64,000 bases of DNA from NCBI RefSeq assembly GCF_023856365.1, contig NC_064549.1, positions 5,287,608-5,351,607 on the forward strand, in the 5' to 3' direction. The notes under the pieces are model-generated. The model made no database searches and was not told the origin of the DNA. It saw only the letters and a program-made list of their open reading frames with translations. This DNA comes from Brienomyrus brachyistius (lineage: Eukaryota > Chordata > Actinopteri > Osteoglossiformes > Mormyridae). Of the stretch, positions 48,001-64,000 are shown piece by piece. The first letter of the stretch is position 1. Every line of letters begins with the position of its first letter. The position numbers and the translations under genes are program-made.

Positions 48001-50231
48001 CATACACAGTGTCAGAAACAGGTTCCCACACTCACCGAGGGGTGGAAATCACACCCCAGGGGACAGAGAGTTCACAGGGAAGGAGATGCTTACCCCCATA
48101 CCACCCATTCCTCCAACTGGGAACCCCCCCTGGGTAAAATGAGAAGGGAAGATGGTGCTTGTTTAACACACAGGTACACACATGTCAATGGTAATTCACT
48201 ACATGTGACCTACCCCCATTCCTCCGGCTGGGTACCCGCCCTGAAAAGGACAAATGTGAGATTAACATGCATGTAGAAAATGCACCTGTGCAACAATATG
48301 TATTTAGAAGGTTGTGTTTGCAAGAATGGCAGATATACACCCACAATAACACCACTGAAGCAGAACTCACCCCCATCCCTCCTGGAAATCCCTGTACACC
48401 TCCCTGAGTAGTGATGCAATAAAAAGTAGTCAGCAACTAACAGAGAAGAATGACGACCACTGGGGGGCACTGCTGTGCCACTTTCTGTTACACAGTGGAC
48501 TGCATCATGTTATTCTGCTGTATGAGCACGTGTTTGGGAGTGTGGAACATCTGCTGGGAGTTCACACAGAAGGTTGTCACTTTTAGACCCTACAATGGCC
48601 AGGCGGACTCACCAAGGTCTTAATCGCCACTCACCCCAATGATGTTGAGTGTCTGGATGGTGACCTCTCCTCCAATGTTCAGGAAACACACCATCTCCAC
48701 AGGCAACCGATGGTAGAAGAAGTGGAACTCTGAGCCATTAATGTTCACCTGCAGGAGCCAGAGAATCCAGGGCTTAGTTTTCTTTCTCAGAATGTCAACA
48801 AGCTGTGGTAGACTGTTGACTCACATACACGCACAATCCAGGCTGACCTGGTATCCCTCAGTGTTCACGATGATGATCATTTCAAATGTCTTCCCCTTGT
48901 GAAATGGCATCATATGGACGATCTTCTCCTCTTGCCATGTCCCACACTGAAAGCTGTTGAAGACCACCTTGTCCCATCCATCGAATCGAGGGTTTATGTG
49001 TAAGGCGATGTCAGAACCCTCCATCTCCCCGCACTGCAAATTGCAGAAAAATCTATAGGAGGCAGCAAGGAGCCGGTAAGTCAGGAGACTGACTGGGGGG
49101 GGGGGGCAAGTGGTCCACTGGGTGACATAACATTTATTTGGTTTGATTCACAGGAGATATTTATGTACAAGTGGCCAGATAGACTAATTACTGAAATTGC
49201 ATAATTCAATCTTTAGTCATGAATAGGTGGAGACCTGTCTGAAACAGAGGTTAAACGTCCTTGATAACAGTGGGATCACGCCTTCGTAGGTTCTCTGAAA
49301 GGTTATTGGCCAAGAGTAGTAATAATAAGCCCTACCCTTTGTGAGAGCAAATCTTAACGTTGCGACTGGCAATGAGTGTGGCGATAAGGTGCAGGTAGAC
49401 AGAGGGTGAGGGCAAACCTGCAAGAGTTACACCCTAAGTACACTACACAACTTTCAAAGCCATCAGATCAACAATGAATGAAGTTTGGAGCAAAGAAAGG
49501 GATTTTTTTTTTTTAACTTTAGCAAGAATACCAATGTCTTTTTGATGCTTTTGATGACCTGAGCTGAGAAAGAGGTGGACGGAATTTGCCACTTCTCTTC
49601 AACAGCCACGTGGCACTATGGCGATTCTTCCTGGTGAAAGATCTTTTAGGGAGTGACTGCCTGTCACTGATCAGTTATGTAGTGCGTAAACCACAATGAC
49701 TTCAAGACTCCCAATTATAAGACAAGTCGTAGTAGTATGAAAAGTACAGCATTCTGACGATTGTAAAAGTCGTGTAGTGTGAATTTAGTATTAGCAGGTC
49801 TGAGATCAGCCCTGACCACACAGCTCTGTCTATCTGTAGGAAACTCTGCGCACTGCTTTTTCCATCAGGTGTGAAACACTGAAAATGGCAGTGCTCCATA
49901 TAGCCTCCCTCCCAGCACCGCCACCTCCGATCTCACCTTTTCATGTGATGAGGGAGATGCCCCTGGATGTAGATGGACATTCCTGGCCTCAGTCCTCCAT
50001 TGATAGGACCCAGATAGGGGATGCACTGTGAAGGATACAGATACGATCCAAAACATGAGCCACACAGAGGAAACACTGATGGCAGACAAACGTAAAAGTG
50101 ACAAATCCGGGTAAAACAGCCAGAAGAATATTTTGGATGTTCAGGTTTGATTTGAACAGCGCTGAGAGAGCGGAGGTTACACTCACAGGGTTGTAGACAG
50201 ACAGGTAACCCGGTGGGGGCATAAACGCCAT
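45080..50231 (-). CDS. lgals4: Tandem-repeat galectin, galectin-4 type, copy B
   Basis: Paralogue of the gene at 33,917-41,588. Thirteen exons: 50187-50231, 49937-50025, 48848-49052, 48635-48748, 48371-48403, 48214-48240, 48094-48129, 47956-47985, 47625-47657, 46244-46273, 46013-46101, 45466-45631, 45080-45226 (1,044 nt, 347 aa). The first 80 or so residues equal copy A; the second half of CRD1 is clearly different. CRD1 has H63, N65, R67, N77, W84, E87 but I89 in place of Arg (Lys in copy A). CRD2 has H260, T262, R264, N273, W280, E283, N285. The linker (152-214) has six mini-exons, two fewer than copy A, which explains the 18-residue difference exactly. All splice sites are GT-AG and the gene looks functional. 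A run of about 22 G (minus strand) sits just inside the intron after exon 47,625-47,657. Confidence 0.93.
45650..45870 (-). repeat. Dispersed 'gtgtgt / gtccccaca' repeat, copy 4
   Basis: Counterpart of 34,485-34,690 in copy B; contains 'tttataaaattaagtttccc' and 'tggtccccacaatgtaat'. Confidence 0.65.
46380..47395. other. Copy-B-only AT-rich stretch
   Basis: Replaces the MITE/Tc1 region of copy A. It starts with 'gtgctgggcaatatgacctc', a phrase common in fish DNA-transposon relics, and is otherwise AT-rich. No coding exon. Confidence 0.45.
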
Positions 50232-50300
50232 GGTGACAGATGGAGAGAAGGTTCCAAGGCTTCAGCGGAAGAGTGAGATGGAACGTGCAAGTCCTGTCTT

Positions 50301-53300
50301 ATACAGCCCTGAGTGGGAGGGGCCCTAGTCGTGAATGGTACCAAGCAGGTGTTCTGCTCTAAACTGACCCCCTGCCACAGATTGCCTTCCCTGACGTAAT
50401 TGCTCCTGTTAAAGGCAAAGTCGCTTTGCTTATCCTGTGCAGCAGAAGCGACTGCTCTCTGTAACGTCATTTTTCTTGCCTTAAGCAGAAATATGTTAAA
50501 AAAAATACGCACATGAATTATTTATTATGGAAAGTTACAATCAAACCTTAAGTGCAGATTAATAGCCTCGTGTGAAACGTTGCAAATGTAACAGTTACTA
50601 GACTTTCATTCAAATGCGACAGTAATGCTTTTGTTTTGGATGCTCGTTTGTGCAAATAGTCACCTTCAGTCACAAGAAGTGATTCATCAACTTGAATAAT
50701 GTACCTTTAAATCTACCTGGCTGCTATGACAACTGAATATTTGTCCGGGGATTAACAGAGTGATAAATCAATCAATCAATCAATATCTTATGTTCGAAGT
50801 CATTCTGCTTCAGCATTTCTCCTATTCTGCCTTCTTTTCATACCTATAATGCTGCGATTAGCTTCAGACTCGGCACCATCACACCTAAAAATGAAATGAC
50901 ATTGAACCAAATACCAAAAATACAGTAATCATAAGTCAGCAAATTTTCACTGTTCACTGTAGCGATGACGTCAGGGGAAGCAATCCGTGGCAGGGGGGGG
51001 CAGTCTAGAGCACAACACGTTATTTAGGAAGTTTGTGAGAGAAGAGAAGGTGTGGGAGGGTGACAGGGGCATCATCGTGGACCCTGAGGGGAATCATTTC
51101 CCCTCAGTGCACGGCCTGACATTTGTGGCAGAATATCATGATCTATACGTAATCTTAATAGTTCCTGCAAATTCAGCGTACACAATGAGGGACAGTACCG
51201 CACATAAGCTGCCGTATTAGTGAAGATGAATATCAGTAAAAATGGAAAGACAAATATATATGTCATAAAACACCTTATATATTGTGAATGGAAAAATAAT
51301 AGTTCATGAATATGAATAACTATACAGCGCAACTACAGAATCGTAACGTCACACCTCTGAGCAGGATATATCCGTCCCACCCAATGTTAACATGAAACCT
51401 ACACCTCTGCCCACAAGTGCTCAGCGTTTCAGCAACGATATCAGCCAGGTGAGGGGATTCCACGGCTGTTGTAATGAAAAATGAAAACCACGATACCCGA
51501 TATATTTCAGAAACGAACGATCTGCCCCCGAAACGCTCATGGTTTCCAGACATTGTGGATTCACCAGTCCATAGTGGCATTAAGAGATGACGACCACAGC
51601 CTATGGACCAGGAAGTCAAAATGGCATTCTTCAGCATTGTTATTTCGTCAATATGAATATATTAATATGATAATTATTATGTAAGATTAGATATATGACT
51701 TTCTCTTCTATCTCTATGCTTTTTTTTAAATGTGGAGAGGTTTTGAGGATGCATATTATTCATCAGTCTGATGGAGTAATTTAAATAGAGTCAGCTTCAT
51801 GTGGGGGGGGGGGGGGGGGCAGCTGGCCATGTTGTACATGTTGCAGGATCCATGAAATGCAATGAAAACGTTAAACATACTGAATTGCAAAAAAGACATG
51901 GATAGGCTTAGTCCACTGCAACTTGACCTCAAGCCCCCCCCTCCCCCACTGCAACTGGCCTGTCAGATGGGCAAAAATAAATAAGTACTGTAAAGATAAA
52001 TAAATGAAAAGCTGAAGTGAGATGAATTCATTCCAAATTGACATTAAATTTGCTTAATATTGCACAGTGAACAAAACTAAATACTTGGCTACTAAAAACA
52101 AACATTAACTTGGAGGTGGGTGGGGTCTCAGGTTTCTGACTGTCTAGTATACAGTTGTAGGCTACTGAGAGTGAATCTTAATGAATGTTCATTCACCCCC
52201 CCCCCCACACACACACACACACACACGCACACACACACGCGCGCGCGCACACACACACACACAGACAATTAGAAGCACCAAACAAGAAACAGGCAAAGCA
52301 AAGATTTGAAAATAGTGAAATTTGTTTAATCTGTATTGAAACACAGGCTTCAGCTGGACGGCAAACAGATCTCAGAAAGCGATGGCAGAACGATTGTCAT
52401 TGTGGTTTGGTGAGAGTCCCCTGTAAGCCTACATGAACATTCAACAGCTAATTGCACTTTCATCATGAACAGAAATGACCCACCGTTTGTGTGTGTATAA
52501 TGCTGACTAAAAGCTATCTGAGATCTAAAGTTCAGCCACGGCTTCATCTTGCATTTACCAAGAAAACATCTTTCACAGATTATCTAAAAAGAACTAAGTA
52601 GAAGTCTAAACTCTGAAATCACAAAAGGCATTTATACCCTTTTACTGCAAACCAGGCATACATCAGAATTTCACCATTAATTTCTCCAAAAAAAAGATGA
52701 ACATTCAGCAGAAACATCTTTTCTTTTTCAAAGCTCCACCGAGGGAAAAAAATAGTGTGTTTTTGGTATTAAAATATTGGTGACCAGGCTTTTCCAGCCT
52801 TTTCTGGTCAATCAACAACGATGCAGTGACTACATCGTAAAAAAAAATACATAAAATAAAAGTAAAAAAAAATAGGAAGTGCCGATCAACTTTGGGAAAG
52901 GCAGTCGTACATTTCAAGAGCAGGAGTGTAAACGGACGAGTGTGAGATCCTCTGCTCCTTATTTCTGTTCCCTCAGCGCACCGGCCTCCCATATTAAGTA
53001 ATGGCCTGTAAGACTGAGTGTTTGGACATTTAGGACACTTACAGACATCCAGCATCGCTCCAGTTCTCTATCTGTCATTCCTCACTGAAGTGATGTGGGC
53101 TTATTCAAATAAATAACAGAACACTGCATGGGAACAGGCTGACTGGACGTGGAGGCCCACTGCACACGCTCACCTGCAGCATGCTAAGGAAACACCACCT
53201 CCATCCAACCCCTAGCCTCACGCAGGTCAAGCAGCAAAGCACCGGTGGATTAACAGACAGACGAACCATGTGACTTATAACACACGTGCAGCTATGCCAC

Positions 53301-53797
53301 TAAACCAAGGGGCTTTGCATATTTATACTGCTAATATAAGTATAACTACAAACATCTCAGTTACTTGTGATATTGACGGAGCTCATTGTGTAGCGGGCGT
53401 CTACACCTGCCGTGAATTCCATGTCAGGCACGTCCCTGTCGTCGTTCACTCCCGTTTGGTCTCGCGTGCGTGAAACTCTACCTGTCTGGTCGTTTCAACA
53501 CCGTGTCTCACGTCCTCCTTAAGTATCAGGAAGGTCATTGTGTGTATTTGCACATCTGTACATGATCACTCTTCCTCCATGTCTGTCTCGTGGGCATGTG
53601 TGGTTCACTCAGTCCTCCGTTTCCAAGTTGCTGGGGTCGGCGTTCAATGCATCTCAGGCTGCGTTTGCGTGCGTGTCTTCATGGCGGTTGCTAAGGCCAG
53701 AATTCAGTCTGCTCCATTGGCTGGAGTTCCGAATCCACCCCCCTCCCCCCTATAAGTGCCCCTCCCTCTAGCACGCACCCACAGACATGTGACACAG
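50301..53797. other. Galectin B promoter side, spacer and ryr1 3' UTR
   Basis: 50,301-51,950 is unique or decayed-repeat DNA with a G-run at 51,803-51,819. 51,960-52,190 is an older duplicate of 42,400-42,620. The right part should contain the ryr1 3' UTR (an ATTAAA on the minus strand at 52,325-52,330 is one possible poly(A) signal). Galectin B and ryr1 point the same way. Confidence 0.45.
52190..52263. repeat. (CA)n/(CG) microsatellite
   Basis: A C-run followed by CA repeats with a short alternating CG core, downstream of ryr1. Confidence 0.95.
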
Positions 53798-60336
<6,539 letters not shown>

Positions 60337-60598
60337 TCATATGAAAGGATCACAGAAATAAATATAAAAGGTGTCTAAATATTTTGTGAGCAACATGACT
60401 GGACAATAACATTATCTTTGAGGAAGAAAAAGCATTCATACAGAACGTACTCAAACCCCAGCCCCCAAATCACACAGACAATATCACTTCTGGAACGCTG
60501 CATGGGAACTATACAATGGCTTCAGTATTACATCGCTTTGGAACACAGAATTTTATTAATTTTTCAATAGTCTAAGTTCTATAAAGTAAAACGACATT

Positions 60599-60920
60599 AC
60601 AGAGGTTCCTCTACTTATGAACTAGTTACGTTCCGAATAGCCGTTCATAACTCGAAATGTTCATCAGTCGTTATTCAACATCATTTTAAGGGTATATGCA
60701 AGTACAAAGAACTAGGATGCTGGGAGTACGCACGCTACGCTGCTGCGCGGCGGGAGTAGCAGCCAGACGTCGTACTAGGCGGGACTGGTGCGCAGAAAAA
60801 ACAATTGATGCTGCGGACAGGAAACAGGAGCCCAACGAACACAATTTGGACTTACAGTCCTCTTCGTTCGTATGTCTGAAAGTTCGTAAGTTGAAAGTTC
60901 GTAAGTAGAGGAGCGTCTGT
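60599..60920. mobile_element. MITE, 322 bp
   Basis: Inverted ends: left ACAGAGGTTCCTCTACTTAT, right (other strand) ACAGACGCTCCTCTACTTAC. An inner 'agttcgtaagt' word is repeated. Superfamily not determined. Confidence 0.78.
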
Positions 60921-61127
60921 ATATATTCATGTTACAATGTAGAAGCAGAGACGGATCAACACCGACTGGTGCTGAATGTTACTAACTGAACTTTTGTTTT
61001 TCAAACACTACTGAGAGAATAGCAACATTTTGGTTTCATATGATCATTAGAAATTGAGAAAAAGTAGCTGTATCGAGTGTCACTCAATAAGGCATGCACT
61101 GTGCGTGTCTTTAGGAACAAATATATT

Positions 61128-61838
61128 AAAGTACCAGGAATGAGCCACCTGTTTTTAGGTCCTGACAGAGCTCTGTGTCTAGGCACCATAGTAGTGAGGA
61201 GGATGGGGGGCGAATCATTTTCCTTAACTTCAAGTCACCTTACCTCTGAATGTTTTCGACTCCAGAAAAGATCCTGGGATTGCATGTCAGCAACACAAAC
61301 GCATGTTCAGTGTTAAATGAAGGGATTACAAAGACAGGAGAGGCACATGTGGGGAGGAGCAGAGAGGCACTGAGAGCAGAGGCTGCTCTCTCCTCCCACC
61401 TAGTGGCTCCTATGGGCATTGCCCTCTCAGTAAGACCTTCAAACGCACAATAGATGAACACTGGCTGACACTCACAAAGAGGGTTACTACATGTGAGCCT
61501 TGCACCACTAGCACAGTGGTTGCTCTGGGCAATGAGCGACCACAGCCAGAGCCATTAGACAGTGGGCACGTGACAGAACTGCGGAAGCAGGACCATGACA
61601 CAAAGAAGCTGCCGATCAAAGCAAGGTTTAGCCCCACCCACTGCCTCTACTGTCAGAACACATACTGGTATGGACCAATTGGCAACCATGGTGATTTCCA
61701 GCCAATCAAAAATAGTCAAATCCAATTGAAAAACAACATTTTAGAGTATATATTGTCTGACAGCTTCTGTTTAAAGGGGCTTTAGGGTGGATAAGCAAAT
61801 CATAAAAGACGTCCAGTCAAAATGGTGCTGCAAAGATG
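61128..61838. repeat. Near-identical 0.7-kb block, copy 2
   Basis: Partner of 43,456-44,165. Here it is embedded in a ryr1 intron and should be the source position. Its right end blurs at 'aatggtgctgcaaagatgaa', where copy 1 jumps to galectin flank. Confidence 0.92.
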
Positions 61839-63460
61839 AAGCAATAATGGTGATAGCAGTTTCTTCACACAAAGGATCCATCTTTTGTATATTGCCTTTC
61901 TTAGTGCCCAATACCCAACTTATCTATAATGGACATCACCTTTCTCATCCAATTGATTTACATCATGTTTTTAAAAAGCTCTGTTTAGTCATTTATACAA
62001 TTTAGTAAGTATCTGCTTTGCTGCTGCGTTTTCAGTTACTTCTCTCTATTTTTCTTCTCGCTCCTCATTGTCAATAGAATTCGTAATTTTTCTAGATTTA
62101 ATTAAAGAAGGGAATGAAAAACATTGTGGGAAAAACTGAATAAAACTGCAGAAAGTCTGAATGAAATGTCACAAGGAAAATATGGGAAAGAAGACTCGGA
62201 GGAGTTGAGTGAGGAGGTGATGAAGACAGACCAAGCAGAGGTGGGGAGATAAAGTGAGCGGGGGGGGGGGGGGGGGGGGGCATAGGGTGCGATAGGGCAG
62301 CTGGAAGAGGCACAGAATCTTACTGCATTTCGGAGTCCAGCGTCAGGGTGCATCTGGCAGGGTCACATATCAAAATAAAAATGTTATCTAACAACATTTT
62401 TAATTCATTTTTTGTATTTTGCAAATCTCTCCCTAACCCCAAAAATTTCCCCCGTCGCTTCTGAAGCTGCTGTGCATCTCTCTGAGTCCTGTCTGCTTTC
62501 GGTGCATCTGCCAAGCAGACGCGATGATCATTAATCGCAGCAGACCGATGAGAAAGCCAGCTGGACTAAGACCAGAAAAAGGAAACAAAAAAATACAGTA
62601 GGGTCACCTCCGCCTTCACCCCACTGCTCTCACCTACGAGTCCTCTGAATGCGTAACTAAATGTACAGGAGGATAGAGGATGACTCAGGGGGGTGACTGG
62701 GGGTGCAGTGAGTAGGAGCAGCGCCTGGAGATCACATGGCCTGTCACTGAGCTTGTCTCGGTCTGCACAGCAGCTCCATAACGGCCATTCAAATCAAATC
62801 ACTATGTCACACCAGTTGACACTTGATAAGGAACAACTTGGGAGCAAAGTCCCACAACAGCAGCGACGAAGTGCAAATAAAACAACAGCATGAACAGGAA
62901 GCATACAAAAATGGTAACATTGGCTAGTGGACGGCTATGCAAGCGAGGCACACGGGGGAAGTCTGAACTTTCATGGGAAAAAAAAAAATCGCTGGTGACA
63001 TTGAAAAACTTCGTCACTCATGGCAACGTGACTTTCGCTGCGGAGTGAGAAATCCCCATGGTTCGAATGAAAGTCAAATTCTGCCTCGAACGGGAGAGAT
63101 TTCCTCAGGGAGACACACAAAAATGCATTTAAACATCGAGAACACACTGGGACCAGTCTAACACACATTGAGAGCCACACATAGCCTAACACACCAGGTA
63201 ATATGCTATGTGTGTGCAAAGGAAAGCACATAACCCTAAATACCAGTAAAGTGAAGTACAGCACACTGATTCTGGATCAGTTACTGTACCAGAGAAAGTC
63301 CAGCAAACATTCAGCATGGAAATAGATATTAGGATTGAATTACGCTTTCTATTCCTGCACCCAGTTTACTGACCAGCCGACGGGGATGAGATACGGGGTG
63401 AAGGGACACAGACTCTGTGTGACACACAACAGCTGTAGGAAATTTTACACTTCTTTTAAA

Positions 63461-63655
63461 CCTGGGGTGTCAAACTCCAGTCCTGGGGGGCCGGAACCGT
63501 GTGTAGCTTAGTTCTTTCCCTGTTCCACCACAAATGATTCAGCTCAAGAGCTGTGTAGCAATTAGCACCAGTACCCGAATCAGGTGTGTTATATAAAGGG
63601 AAACCCAAAAATGTGCAGGGCTCTGGCCCCCCAGGACTGGAGTTTGATACCCCTG
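63461..63655. mobile_element. hAT-like MITE, about 195 bp
   Basis: Ends read 'ctggggtgtcaaactccagt' and, from the other strand, 'caggggtatcaaactccagt'; the body is near-palindromic ('tcctggggggcc' facing 'ggccccccagga'). Confidence 0.82.
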
Positions 63656-63749
63656 TTTTAAACACTTGTTCAATTCAAGAGAAACTCAAATTAACTTCTG
63701 TATTGTAATAATATATTCATTTAAATTAAATTTTAAAAAATCCTAAGTA

Positions 63750-63761
63750 CAGTTGTGTGCA

Positions 63762-63793
<32 letters not shown>

Positions 63794-64000
63794 GTACACG
63801 TATATGTTTACCAAATGTCCCCACAATTTGGTAAAAATCTGTTATTCTGACATAATGGGGATCGTTTTTTCAGTCCTCACGCAGGGAAATCCAATCTTAT
63901 AAAAATCTGTGACTGCAATCGAAAAACTAAAAATGCCAAGAGACTTTTTCTTTGGTTACTTGTGGTCAAGGTTAGGGCAGGGTAGCAGTTAAGGTTTGTC
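63750..64000 (+). repeat. Dispersed 'gtgtgt / gtccccaca' repeat, copy 5 (cut by edge)
   Basis: A (GT)15 tract, then 'aaatgtccccacaatttggt', 'ttataaaaatctgtgactgc' and 'gggtagcagttaaggtttgt'. The longest of five family members in the window; it continues past the edge. Confidence 0.7.

Larger units (their letters stand above)
44166..50300. repeat. Segmental duplication, copy B (galectin unit)
   Basis: Matches 33,042-41,660. The left edge is a sharp junction between ryr1-intron sequence and galectin 3' flank. Private here is 46,380-47,395. Confidence 0.88.

Noticed and set aside
51320..51637. 105-codon open frame on the minus strand
   Set aside because: Composition and context look like decayed repeat; no motif recognised.
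52190..52263. CA/CG tract as a regulatory Z-DNA element of ryr1
   Set aside because: Alternating purine-pyrimidine DNA can form Z-DNA, but nothing in the sequence ties it to regulation, so it is listed only as a microsatellite.

Overview
This window is vertebrate genomic DNA, almost certainly from a ray-finned (teleost-type) fish. The genes are split into many short exons with GT-AG introns. The spacers carry repeats typical of fish: Tc1/mariner relics, hAT-like MITEs, a CR1/L2-type LINE 3' end, a 'gtgggaggaaac' dispersed repeat and long CA/GA/C tracts. The species cannot be fixed from the sequence. I built the gene models by hand from splice sites and reading phase. In each complete model the exon lengths sum to a whole number of codons ending at a stop.

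Layout. (1) 1-11,050: a tandemly duplicated cytochrome P450 family 2 locus, with one intact nine-exon gene (2,250-5,290, minus, 489 aa) and one broken copy (9,015-10,866). Copies of a 0.7-1 kb flanking block separate them, and there is one Tigger/pogo-like MITE. (2) 12,082-14,186, minus: an intact five-exon gene for a 279-aa PH-domain protein that I cannot name. (3) 16,870-31,957, plus: a complete 20-exon axl gene (TAM receptor tyrosine kinase, 909 aa). (4) 33,917-41,588 and 45,080-50,231, both minus: two tandem-repeat galectin genes of the galectin-4 type (365 and 347 aa). They lie in a segmental duplication, and a decayed fragment of the neighbouring ryanodine receptor gene sits between them. 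(5) 53,798-60,333, minus: the last 17 coding exons (1,023 aa) of ryr1. Its upstream exons lie beyond the right edge, and 60,334-64,000 is intron.

The gene set matches human 19q13.2, where the CYP2 cluster lies next to AXL and LGALS4 lies near RYR1. The genes have unrelated jobs: xenobiotic/fatty-acid oxidation, GAS6-type receptor signalling, epithelial lectin and muscle calcium release. They are neighbours by ancestry rather than by shared function.

Most worth a second look: the galectin pair. Introns between the copies are about 98-99% identical by eye, but the exons for the sugar-binding strands differ by about 8-11%, mostly replacing amino acids. The Gly/Pro/Met-rich linker is built from tiny phase-0 exons, and two extra ones are present in one copy. 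Around the pair, a duplication has carried off part of ryr1 and left a patchwork of old and recent similarity. In axl, an 18-nt in-frame microexon sits where human AXL has its optional exon 10, and three splice sites are embedded in simple repeats.
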